Below the pieces are notes generated by a model. That model searched no databases. It was not told where the DNA came from and saw nothing but the letters and a program-made list of their open reading frames with translations. From contig JAUCEF010000005.1 in the NCBI GenBank assembly GCA_033558025.1, positions 1,922,001 to 1,986,000 on the forward strand: a DNA stretch of 64,000 nt, read 5' to 3'. Positions 10,957 to 20,345 of this stretch are shown piece by piece. The DNA comes from Phytophthora sp. 'mugwort'. Taxonomy: Eukaryota; Oomycota; Peronosporomycetes; Peronosporales; Peronosporaceae. The first letter of the stretch is position 1, and every line of letters starts with the position of its first letter. The translations under genes and the position numbers were made by a program.

Positions 10957-13900
10957 TTACGTTGTCCCTACTCGTGCGCACTCCCTACTTCTTCGTCGCC
11001 TTCGTCTGGGTCGTCTTCCTCGCTTACGCGTGCGCTTCCCGCCCGGAGCGCGTATCTGCGTACGCGTCTCCTGGTACTCGAGCGGGATATCCGTCCCACA
11101 ATTCCAGTCTTCGTTGTAGACCTGAAAGCAGGTCTTGTTCGGGTGAGGTCCACCCGCTCTATGTTGCATAGGTAGAAACTACATGTGCACACAATCAGAC
11201 TCAATGTTTTCGTATCGTTTGTTTCCGTCTGAGCACGGACCGCAATACCACTTGGTATTCGTGCCTCGCGTCGGCGCCTTACCAGTGGTCCGCGCAATGT
11301 GCAGCGGAAGCCGGCTGCACAGCTTGCACGCCCGCTGGCAGCGCTTGTTCTCGCCCGCCGCTGTCTTGTGGAAGTCGGGGTTTTCCAGCGGGACGTGCTC
11401 CCCTTCTTGCCGGGCACGCCGCAGTCGTGGGGAGTGCGCCGTCGCCGACGACGGAGGTACAATGTTGTCCTGTGGGGTACCAGTCGTAGCTAGTTATATA
11501 AGCATAAAGTAATATTACTATAGCAGATAAAACTTACCTTGGCGGCCCCCTGGAACTCGGCGGCCGTCAGCTGCACCACCTGTGCCTGCAGTTCCGTCAG
11601 GAACTCCTCTCGCGTCATGGGCGGCGTTCCGCATTGCTGCGCATGGGTCTTGTGGATTATATTTGAATTTACAAGCGCTATGTCCACAAGACCTGAGAAG
11701 AGCGCCGTGTAGTACTTCTTGTACACGAACGACAGCTGCAACGAGTACCTTTGAAGCCGAAGCTGGTCGTGGACATCCACACCGCCCATCCAGCGTTGGT
11801 AGGCCGCGACCAGCTTCGGGCAAGGCACTCGTTGGACCTCGCTGTGCGACACCCGGCGATCTAAGGCAGGCAGTACAGGTACGTCAGTTAGACAACCCAA
11901 CTATGCAAACAAACAAAAAACGTACCTACTGTTACCATCTTGGTTGATGCGCCGGTCGCAAGGAAATGTACCGGCTTGCTGTCCATCCAGGACAACGCTG
12001 TCATGGTCTTGACCGTCTTATGCTTGGCCACCAATAGCGCACCCTTCTCGACGTCCTTGGGTTTCTTCTTGCACTTGTCGACGACCCCTTCCGCGTATCC
12101 GATGCGGGAGGTCTGAATCGTGCCGACGGTGTTGACCCTTCGTGCCAGCAGCTCCATCGACAAAGGCACGCTGCTGTAGAAGCGATCAATCGCAATTACG
12201 TGGTGCTCCCGTCGGCTCCTGGGGATGACCAGTCGCATGTTGCGCAAAACGGCAGACGGCCCCGACTTGGCATTAATAGTCTGCGACCCCAGCCCGAGGT
12301 GCTGCTTTACGCCACAGTATACCTCAAGCCTGCATGTTACACAGCATACGTGTTTTCAATGGACAAAAATTCTCCACGTATGTCGAGTATACAAATTGGA
12401 CTTAGCCACACACAAAAGCCGCGAAGCCGAAGCTCCGCGGCTTGTCTTTCATGAAAACACGTGTCCAGTTGAATGGAGATCGCGAAGGTAGCATGCCTCC
12501 GTCGAAACTGATGGTGCCGGGACACACGTAGACCCTACGAAAAGTCCGCTGCAAACTGCCACAACAGGTCGGATTTCCAGGCCCGATCATTCTTCGCGCG
12601 TGGGTCCATCTTGTCGCTAAAGTGCAACGACGACATGATGTGATCGAATCTGTTTCGAGGCATGAAAGCGCCGAATGTGCCCTTCGGGACAGCATCTTTT
12701 CTTGTAGTACTCCAATGATATTGCTAGACGCCGCTTGTGCGGACACAGCATACGCGCGATCATCAGTCCAAGCACCGCCACTAACTCGTGCGCTCCACCC
12801 GCGGCACCTTCCGCAAGCGGTCGCGTATGTCCTTCTTCCTGTATGGATTGTACGGGGTCCTTCTTGTTGGGCTTCCTCTGCGCAGTCTGAATCTTGCAGC
12901 TCGGGTTACAGTACTTTGGCCATAATATCGGTTAGTTTCCTTGGCTACGTTCTCCCACAATGCGGGTGGCATAAAAAAGAAAAAAGTTGAGAGAGGAGAT
13001 TCGGCTCTCTCTAAGATTGATGGACCGAAGGGGTCCTTATACAAACCAGGGTATTCGTCTGCTGACGTTGTACCGGCCTCGACGTCTACATACACCAAGC
13101 ACGCTCGGTTAGCACGATAAATAATACAATGCTTTACGAATTATCCTTACCATAGTTCCATCCCGTCTGCTTCATGTTCCGGACAGCGTCACGGTCCTGG
13201 CTTTGGCATGGAGTTCGGCATCCATGTTGGTAAACTCTTCATCGATCTCCGTCTCGCTCCCGACCAAGGCATCTCTGTCTCTGTTGAGTCCCCGTCATCG
13301 ATATCAGAGTCCAGGGCCACGTAGGTGACGCTGTCCGTAGTGTCAACGGTGGTGTTTACAACATCTTGTGCGTCCAATATGATATCGCCATCGTCCATAT
13401 CCACGTCATCATCCACATAAAAATTCACATCACAATAAACGCCATCATCCACTTCGATTGCTGCATTGTTCGACATCGATGCCAACTCGTGCAAAGCCGC
13501 GCTGGCGTTGAATGCGCCCAAAAGATTCGTGGCGGTCGTCCTCGGCTGCTTTGAGGTTGTTTTCAGTTTCTTGGCGATCATCTTCGGCTTCTTGGCGGTC
13601 GGCTTCGACTTTCTGGCGGTCGCCGCTTTCTTGCAGACATCGTCCTCTCAACTGAAGTCATCTTCTTGACTGGCGTCGGCTTCTTGGTTGGCGATGACTT
13701 CTCGGCTAAAGTCGGCATCTTGGCTGAAGTCGATTTATTGGCTGGCGTCGGCTTCTCGGCTGGCGTCGGCTTCTAGGCTGGAGTCGGCTTCTCGGCTTGC
13801 GTTGGCTTCTGGGCTGGTGTTGGCTTTTTCACGATTTTCGTCTTCCCGGCTGGAGTCGGCTTCTTCGCAGTTGTCGGCTTCTCGATTGGCGTCAGCTTCT

Positions 13901-14090
13901 TCGCATTTGTCGGCTTCTTAGCTGGCGCCGGCTTCTTCGCACTTGTCGTACCCGCACCCTCACCACCAGCCACCTCATGCACTCGCTGCGCAACTTCGCG
14001 GTTGAGCAGCTTATACGCTTTGCTCTTTCCCGTTTGTGGTCGAGGCTGCTGCTGGTGTTGAGGCGCGCCGGCCCTAGCTGCTGCGGCATT
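10957..14090 (-). pseudogene. piggyBac-like (PGBD) transposase pseudogene with introns
   Basis: Read on the minus strand, exon-sized blocks follow the oomycete piggyBac-derived family in order. First comes a Lys/Pro/Ala-rich then Asp-rich N-terminal part (14090-13190), then DEYPGLYKDPFGPS and STFFFFMPPALWENVAKETN (13070-12900), HELVAVLGLMIARMLCPHK (~12780), RNRFDHIMSSLHFSDKMDP (~12640), ISFDGGMLPS and FMKDKPRSFGF (~12500), IAIDRFYSSVPLSMELLARR (~12170), YQRWMGGVDVHDQLRLQRYS (~11770) and a C-terminal Cys-rich finger with NKTCFQVYNEDWNCG (~11100). Four plausible introns keep phase, for example GTACGT to TTAG near 11930-11866 and GTAAGT to ACAG near 11535-11480. Frameshifts near 12560 and 12660 and an in-frame TAG near 11196 disable it. 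The preserved splice sites suggest it once was an expressed, possibly domesticated gene. Confidence 0.75.
13640..13960 (-). repeat. Degenerate minisatellite encoding Lys-Pro-Thr-Ala repeats
   Basis: About sixteen imperfect copies of an 18-21 nt unit built around GGCTTCTCGGCTGGCGTC (plus strand). On the minus strand one frame reads KKPTPAEKPTPA-like repeats, resembling histone H1/HU-type basic tails. Other frames also stay largely open because the unit length is close to a multiple of three. It lies in the N-terminal part of the piggyBac-like pseudogene. Confidence 0.75.
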
Positions 14091-14284
14091 TAAGTCTGCG
14101 CAATAACAGCGTAGTTAGTACACCGTACATAACACCATACATACCTATACATACGTACAATAATTCGCCATCTCGGAACGCACGATGCGGGGCATCGCCG
14201 CCTGTCATGTTCCGGCTTCTTCGCTTTTACTCTCGTCGTGGCAAATCCTGGAATGACTGCTGGCTGCCAGCTGCGAAGGGCGCC

Positions 14285-14332
14285 AAAATTTTCAGCCAGC
14301 TGTAACTTACAGATACAGCTGACTGAAATTTT
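14285..14332. repeat. Inverted repeat with ~18-bp arms
   Basis: Left arm AAAATTTTCAGCCAGCTGT and right arm ACAGCTGACTGAAATTTT pair with one mismatch and one bulged T around a ~11-nt loop. It lies between the piggyBac-like and Tc1 relics and may be a terminal or MITE-type hairpin. Confidence 0.7.
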
Positions 14333-14539
14333 GCAAACCATCGGACGGGACCGAGCTTGCATCTATCCAATACATCCTTTCCCCGTGCATCTGCAGACAA
14401 AACAAGGTAACCAACTGCCGGAAATTCCAGTCGCTTATCTTAAAATTTTGTAATTATGGGCGTCCAAAATTTCCGAGCCATTTCCTATATTAAGCCGAAA
14501 AACATGTACACGCGATATCCATGCGATTAATTTCACATG

Positions 14540-15466
14540 TACATTCGATATGCATCGGTGAATGAGGGGATAAGATCCGCGATTGTAGTCGGCTGGGTTC
14601 ATGAACAACCCTTCTTCATGACGAACCACAAGTTTTCGATCGGGTTTAGATCGGGACTTTACGGAGGACGACCCAAGGAGCTCAGCCGCAAGTCCCGTAA
14701 GCAACCCGCCGTTAGCTTAGCAGAATGAGCAGGTGCATTGCCGTGCGCAAACAATGTTTCTCGGGACAGATCTAAAATGTTTTATAATTGAGACTTCCTT
14801 GCGCAGCAGACACCTGTTGTAGTCCCACGTCACCGACTCTTCATAGACGTGCAATGTCCCGACGCCTTCCGCTGTGACAGGGCTGGAGAGACTTTCTGCT
14901 TGACTTGTACGGCGGTGCAACGCAGCGGGCCTCAAATTTATGATGTGGGTGTGTTCGCGCCGACACCGATCTATCGTGCCATGAATCTCAACGGAATCCT
15001 TGTCGCTGAAAAGCGCTCGGATCCACCAGCTTGGCTGCATGTTATGGAGCCTATTAACGTAAGGTGACCGAAGCCAGCAGGGCCTTCGGCTATGGCACTT
15101 TTTTGCGTGCAGAACTTCCATTCAGACCAGATGCGGGAACTAACTGGAGACCGACTTGTTGATGCCCTTAAAGACTTAAGCGGCAATGGCGGCCGCACTC
15201 ACGAAGCAGTTCTGCTCGACGTATCGTACGACGCGTCGGTCAAGTCGGGTGTCGATTAGCCGAGGGTGGCCCATGCACCGAGGCACGGCTGCGTACCCAA
15301 GCTTCTTGAAGTACTTGATGACAGGATGAACGCTTCTCGAGAGACATCTAGGTGTCTGCTTATTCTGCCGGCCAGTGGAGGCCTTCGTTGATTCAAATTC
15401 AAGCGGAATGTCTTCAAAGGGCATTGTTAAATTTCGTTTCACAACAGTGACATGGTTGTCCAACAA
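14540..15466 (-). pseudogene. Tc1/mariner transposase relic
   Basis: An N-terminal helix-turn-helix-like part lies at 15466-15176 (LIDTRLDRRVVRYVEQNCFV). A catalytic start (FSDKDSVEIHGTID, first Asp region of DDE_3) lies near 15020. Near 14650 another frame gives SPDLNPIENLWFVMKK, the strongly conserved third-acid signature of Tc1-type transposases. At least three frame changes separate these parts, and an in-frame stop lies near 14725, so the gene is dead. Confidence 0.75.
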
Positions 15467-15479
15467 GTTTGACTACTGA

Positions 15480-16000
15480 GCGTAAGTATCAAACTGAATG
15501 GCACTTTGCTTGATACGCGCGATTTCTTCTTGATTGCTGGTAGCCCTTCATCTCTGTCCCCGCCGCGTCAATCTCGGATAGCCTTCGCTGCAGCTGCCAT
15601 TGCACCATGGTGCTCACGACGCGACTGTTGCGCTACCTTACCGTCATCGCCTTGCTGCGTGGAAGGGGCAGCATAGACGATATCACTCTGGAGCTCATCG
15701 AGTACGCACAGCCGCACAGTGTTGTTCATCGTGTAGAGATTCTCTGCGTGAAGGCTGAATCGGCAACGGCTCGAGGAAGTGGTCGAACATCCTGGTGTCT
15801 TTACTTCTACGCCATCGACCTTTCTGCGCAGATCTTGGTTTTTGGGATCACTACTCGGGCACTTTTTTTCACGTCACAACGCCAACGTTAAACACATCCA
15901 CCTCAAACCACGCGAATTGCTGCAAGCCGGTTAAGTTCTTGTAGATCTCTGTAACAAGTGGTTTGTAGCCCGTGAAGAAACCGCATCCATGTTTTACTAA
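15480..16000. other. Decayed transposon spacer
   Basis: No intact gene. A minus-strand frame (about 15890-15600) is open but carries no motif I recognise. It may belong to the pogo-like relic just to its right. Confidence 0.3.
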
Positions 16001-16039
16001 TGTCAGGCTTGTCACTCTCCGACAGATGGTCAGATTGAG

Positions 16040-16878
16040 GGGTTACGGCCTGGTTTACGACTAGCAAGTGCGGCTGCAGCGATGGCGGGACAGCGAGTGG
16101 TTGCTGTGGCGCGGTGGTAACAGATGATTGCGGTACCAGGCTGCATCAGTGACGCTGGGGCGGCGAGTATATGTAAGCGGCTAGATGCTATGGCACGCCC
16201 AGTTGCTTGCGTTCCATGTCATCGGTGGTCTAGAGCAACGTGAACGCTCCGCTTATCGACCGTTTAAGGTTTCGAAACACAAAACAGGTCGTTTTCAAAA
16301 TTTTATCTATGTACGAAGAAGCGTAGCTCATCTTCGGAGGCGATTATCTCGATACCTTTTCCGCTCGTTCGGATCCACACAGTATTGACGTCCTTCCTCT
16401 CGGTGGTCGTCTTCGGTATTAAAAAAAATAAGATAATCGTCTGGTCGACATTCTAGGCCACATCGACGCCCAAGTTGTGCATCTCCAACCGCTTCTTGTT
16501 CAGCGCCTTAACAGCGCCCACGCTGTCTGCGAGCGGGATCTGCTCTGGCGAGTGGCGCCTCATAAACCCAACCCGCTATGCCGAAGTGGCGGTGAAGAGG
16601 TCTTATCGGATTTTGGTCGCCTCGGTGAACGCTAGGGCCTTCTGTTGCAGCACTATACTCGACACCGGTGCTCCGTCGTCTCGATACGCGTAAACCCAGC
16701 CCGCCAGCTCCTGTTCAGTTTCCGCTGAGAGCATGGTCGCCGTGCCTGGGGTCTGGGGGCCTTCTTCAGCGGCTTGAGCGAATTGGAACTGCCTACTGCT
16801 TGATTCTTGACGAAATGCTTGGCCCAGTAGTAAACGTTCTTGCGGGTGGTGTCCAGCACAGTGCAGGTCTAGACACAA
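16040..16878 (-). pseudogene. Third CENP-B/pogo-like relic (N-terminal and early core)
   Basis: On the minus strand, 16740-16600 encodes LSAETEQELAGWVYAYRDDG followed by APVSSIVLQQKAL, the typical CENP-B-type second helix-turn-helix. It continues in a shifted frame with a GFMRRH motif near 16560 and NVDQTI (~16440), the position of the first catalytic Asp. Stops and shifts (near 16380 and 16590) break the frame, and no later catalytic motifs are clear. This is a different subfamily from the relics at 7.2-9.9 kb. Confidence 0.5.
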
Positions 16879-17696
16879 TTAAAGTTCTGAAGCTTCTTAG
16901 CGATAGAGGTTACTTTGAAGAACGTCAAGACGAAATTCGTACGTTGCGATACCGCGCTTGTATTGCTTCTGTCTCCGTGTCCATTTTGTGCAGAGCCGCT
17001 GACGTTTTCCTTTCGCCATGAGAATTAGCGAGTGGCCACCTCATTTTTAGGCCAGTGGTTCGAGGCATGTCGGATACAACTCCAGGCTGCGCGGTACCGA
17101 TCTGATTGGCAGTTTCGTTTTGTTGGAATCAACGCCGTGTCGGATACAACACCGGTTATACGGTACATGGAGCTCTAAATGGTGGATAAGTTGCATTTAG
17201 TACTAGTAATGAAGCATCTATGTCGCGTCGCTTCGTCGTGTTGCAGAGGACGGACATTCTTAACGGCTTCGCCATTGCAGCCCGACATCCCTGTCTGGGC
17301 TGAGCACTTCATTCCAATTAATTATCCTACTAACTCCGGAGAAAAACAAACTACTTCACTAAGATCGCTCTGGGAGGTGAAGTTAAATCTAATTGCGGTT
17401 ATGTCGGCCGCAAACTCCCAGTTCCACTCTAAGGAGAAGCAGCGGCTACTATGGTAAATGGCCGTTGCGCGCTAGACGACGACGCCAAGCACAAGCACCA
17501 CGAGCCCCACGAGTTGGGTCTCCGCGCACCTGCCATCAGTGATGACAGCTCCCAGTCTGTCACGATAGCGACGTCGCCGGAGCCGTGCTCACGGACTATG
17601 CGTGCAGGATCAGGCATATCATACCCGTGAAGATATTGGGTCTGTACGTGAGCAGGATCCTGTCAAGAGCTTAATGCCTACCATGGTCCAAGTTGT
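16879..17696. other. Left flank of the retroelement, no gene seen
   Basis: Only short overlapping frames. The phrase GCCGTGTCGGATACAAC and a near copy occur at about 17067-17086 and 17132-17150, a weak local repeat. No transposase or host domain was recognised. Confidence 0.4.
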
Positions 17697-18229
17697 TGTA
17701 AGGATGTGGTTTGCAAATACGACACATTTTATCGGTTACGTTGGGTAAAATCTTTGGTCCCGACACAATCGATATACGCACAGTCTGGTGCAGACGTAAA
17801 GTTTCTATCGTCCAAGGCAAAGGTCACGGGTTCGAGTCCCATCGATAACACATTTTATTTTGCATAGTTTGCATAAATTGCACATAAGGAGGCGCCGCGC
17901 GACACCACGACATCTTCCAAAGATCACGTATGTGAACTACACTCATGGTACACGCAATCATTATCATGATGACGAAACCAGAGAATGTCCCAGAGTCTCC
18001 AGCCAATCAGATAGTCAATAGAGTGTGACGTGTAGGTTTGCATGTGATGTAGAGGAATGGTTGGTCACCGTGCGGAGAATATCCAGCGTGGCACAAAGGA
18101 AACACAAGAGCCTCCATGGCGGCTTAGATATAGCGCTAGCGAACTAAGGACCGCCCAAAATGAATCACTTCCAAATTTCCTTCCTACTCGACAACTCCTT
18201 CTCCTTCTCCTCCGCCCCACATCATTACA
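17697..18229 (+). repeat. 5' LTR
   Basis: 533 bp, TG...CA termini with the short inverted ends TGTAA/TTACA. It matches the 3' LTR almost base for base and lacks an AC dinucleotide present at about 23907. It contains a tRNA-like segment around 17771-17840 (described separately). Confidence 0.95.
17771..17840 (+). promoter_or_regulatory. Possible tRNA-derived / Pol III-like segment inside the LTR
   Basis: GGGTTCGAGTCCC (17828-17840) matches the Pol III B-box / T-arm consensus GGTTCGANNCC. About 45 nt before it, GCACAGTCTGGTGC forms a D-arm-like hairpin resembling an A-box. The candidate acceptor and anticodon stems do not fold convincingly, so this is not a tRNA gene. The same segment is present in the 3' LTR (about 23947-24018). 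Confidence 0.35.
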
Positions 18230-18231
18230 AG

Positions 18232-18245
18232 TGGTAGCACTTGTT
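18232..18245 (+). other. Candidate primer-binding site
   Basis: TGGTAGCA starts two bases after the 5' LTR and matches the complement of the 3' end of initiator-Met tRNA (TGGTAGCAGAG in many eukaryotes) for its first eight bases. The remainder diverges, so tRNA identity is tentative. Confidence 0.45.
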
Positions 18246-18603
18246 GGTCAAGTCTCGGAAGGGTCTGCAACTGCTCAAGAGGTCCCATCTGCGAAGTGGT
18301 TGACTGGGTGGCATACGCCGGAAGGTCTCCCTCGCACATCGAACAAGTTACTGGATGGCATAGCCAGAAGGTGACTTGTTCCTACAAAGCCTTGTCTGGT
18401 TTTCGGACTGGTTTGTGCCGTTGCTGGTGACAATCGCGCATCACATAGGGAACTCCAAGCTTTGGGTCTGTGGTTTAGTGCCGTGTGCCTGCCCCGCCAT
18501 TGCTAACACGGAGGATAACTTCCCTATAGCGTGTCGTACACTAGCTGGTTGCGCAACAGTTGTCCGGACGGTTGGCAAGGTCACCCCTCTCGACCCCAAG
18601 CGT

Positions 18604-18936
18604 ATGGGAAAGCGAAAAACCCGGGAAACGGAAGCCTGCTTTTGCAGAAGTACCGGGGATCGCTTTAAGTACCCTGGCGACAAAGCTAAAATCGATAAGC
18701 TTCGCCACGACCTATTTGGCATCCTCGTCAAGCAACAAAAGCTTGTCAAGTTTATTCGGAACGAAATCCCCAACGCCAAGGACTCGGACGCCCGCAACCT
18801 GCTGCAAGAACTGACGGATCGCCTCAATCACCGTCTCGAGCAGGTCGAAGACTTACTCACCGCTTTCACGGACCGGCAGATCACCTCGTACAAGAAAATC
18901 CGCAGAAACAAGTCAGGAACTTCTAATAGGGCTTAA
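18604..18936 (+). CDS. Small extra ORF between LTR and gag, unknown function
   Basis: ATG 18604 to TAA 18936 encodes 110 residues (the frame is open from about 18376 without an ATG). The product is basic at both ends (MGKRKTRETEACFC, SYKKIRRNKSGTSNRA) with an amphipathic, probably coiled-coil middle (DLFGILVKQQKLVKFI, LLQELTDRLNHRLEQVEDLL). I recognise no family. It lies upstream of gag in the sense direction of the retroelement, an unusual place for a separate reading frame in Ty3 elements. It could be a detached N-terminal gag module or an acquired accessory protein. Confidence 0.55.
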   Translation: MGKRKTRETEACFCRSTGDRFKYPGDKAKIDKLRHDLFGILVKQQKLVKFIRNEIPNAKDSDARNLLQELTDRLNHRLEQVEDLLTAFTDRQITSYKKIRRNKSGTSNRA

Positions 18937-19044
18937 TAATAAGCGCTCATTTTTTGGTATAGCAAATTGGTATAGCAGAGCCCCAACAAAACAAAACAAA
19001 AGAAAAAAAAAACGAACATTCAAACAAAAGAGGCAATTCGGAAA

Positions 19045-20345
19045 ATGAGTACCCTCGATCTAGTGAAACAAATGACAGAGCTCGCCGAAAGGCAGCAACA
19101 ACTTATGGAGCAACTCGCACGCAAGAAACGCGAGTCGAAGGCATCTCACTCCCACATTTTTCGGGTGAGATTGGAGAATCGGTCGATCTATACTTTGACC
19201 AAGTCATGCGGTTCCTTGAGGCCAAAAACATCAACTAGGAAGACCCAGTCAACGGCTCACGCATTGTGGCCATGATGAGCGCAAACTTCCGAGGAAATGC
19301 AGCCGCGTGGTACATGCTGAACCGCAGCAATGTCCATGACGTGCAAGACCTCATGCACTTACTCACGAATGAGTTTGTGCCTCGGGACAATCAGCGTCGG
19401 TTGCGTGACCAACTATACCAGTTGCGTCAGAATCGATGCAAGTCTCTCGAAGACTACATTGGCAGGTTCCGAATGTTGCTGACGCAAGTCAAAGACATTA
19501 GTGAACTGGACAAAATCACGTACTTTACGCGTGGACTTGTCGCCCAATTAGGCCACGAAGTGGAATACCGCCAATGCGACACGATCTCGGAGTGCTTTGC
19601 AGTTGCCCTCGAGTACGAACGCACTCATTTCGGCGGATCGTTCAATCAACGGTATGACTGCCACCAGCGACCTCCACAAAGGTTCTCAAGTCAACCAAGG
19701 TATCAGCAACAAGCTCCCCAGTTCGCCAGGAACACGAAGTTTGGTCGACCATACCAGTCGCGTAATTCGGGTCCGGAACCCATGGAAATCGACAACGCAC
19801 AAGTTCGGTATAATCCGCAACCATCACACCAGCCACGGAAAGTTTGTGCGTATTGCAAGAAGACTGGGCATCTCATCAGCGAATGCTACAAGAAGAAGAA
19901 CAGCGATGCACGCAGACAAAACAACGGTGCCCCTGCAAATCAGCCTTGGCGCAGAACGGCGGTCAATTACTTCGAACAGGAGGGAAACACCGAGGAGTAT
20001 GTTACTCACGACATCGAAGAGTATGACACTCACAACACGGAAACCAACACCGTGGAATTCGTCGGCGATCCAACACCAAGTGCGAGAGAGGAGACTGTAG
20101 TGGAAGTTAACCACAACGTCCCCATCTCCAAGGAGGAATACGGGGAACATGAGTTAGTGCGTATCCCTGCCAAGTGCAACGGCAACGACGTGATAGTTAT
20201 GTTCGACAGTGGAGCCACCGACAACATTGTGAAGCCTGGAGTACCGGCCACCTGGCCACCTCCGAACACATCAAGGTCAAGAGGTTCGATGGCACAACCA
20301 CCACGACTCAAGAGGCCAAGCATGGATTGGTGGACCTCGAGGTAG
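19045..20345 (+). pseudogene. gag: gag (with 5' half of protease), frame-disrupted
   Basis: The likely start ATG at 19045 opens a coiled-coil N terminus (MSTLDLVKQMTELAERQQQL). Between about 19130 and 19146 the coding frame shifts, and in the shifted frame a TAG stops it at 19236-19238. From 19266 the capsid part runs open: FRGNAAAWYMLNR, then DNQRRLRDQLYQLRQN. A zinc knuckle, CAYCKKTGHLISEC (CX2CX4HX4C), lies near 19848, and the protease active-site motif VMFDSGATDN near 20200. The capsid family is Retrotrans_gag. Gag packages the element RNA into virus-like particles. The stop and frameshift mean no intact Gag is made from this copy without recoding. Confidence 0.85.

Noticed and set aside
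13445..13990. CRISPR-like array in the tandem repeats at 13.6-14.0 kb
   Set aside because: Units are 18-21 nt, adjacent and degenerate with no spacers: a coding minisatellite in eukaryotic DNA.
17824..18006. 60-codon minus-strand ORF, identical in the other LTR (24002-24184)
   Set aside because: It is LTR sequence read backwards; conservation reflects LTR identity, not coding.
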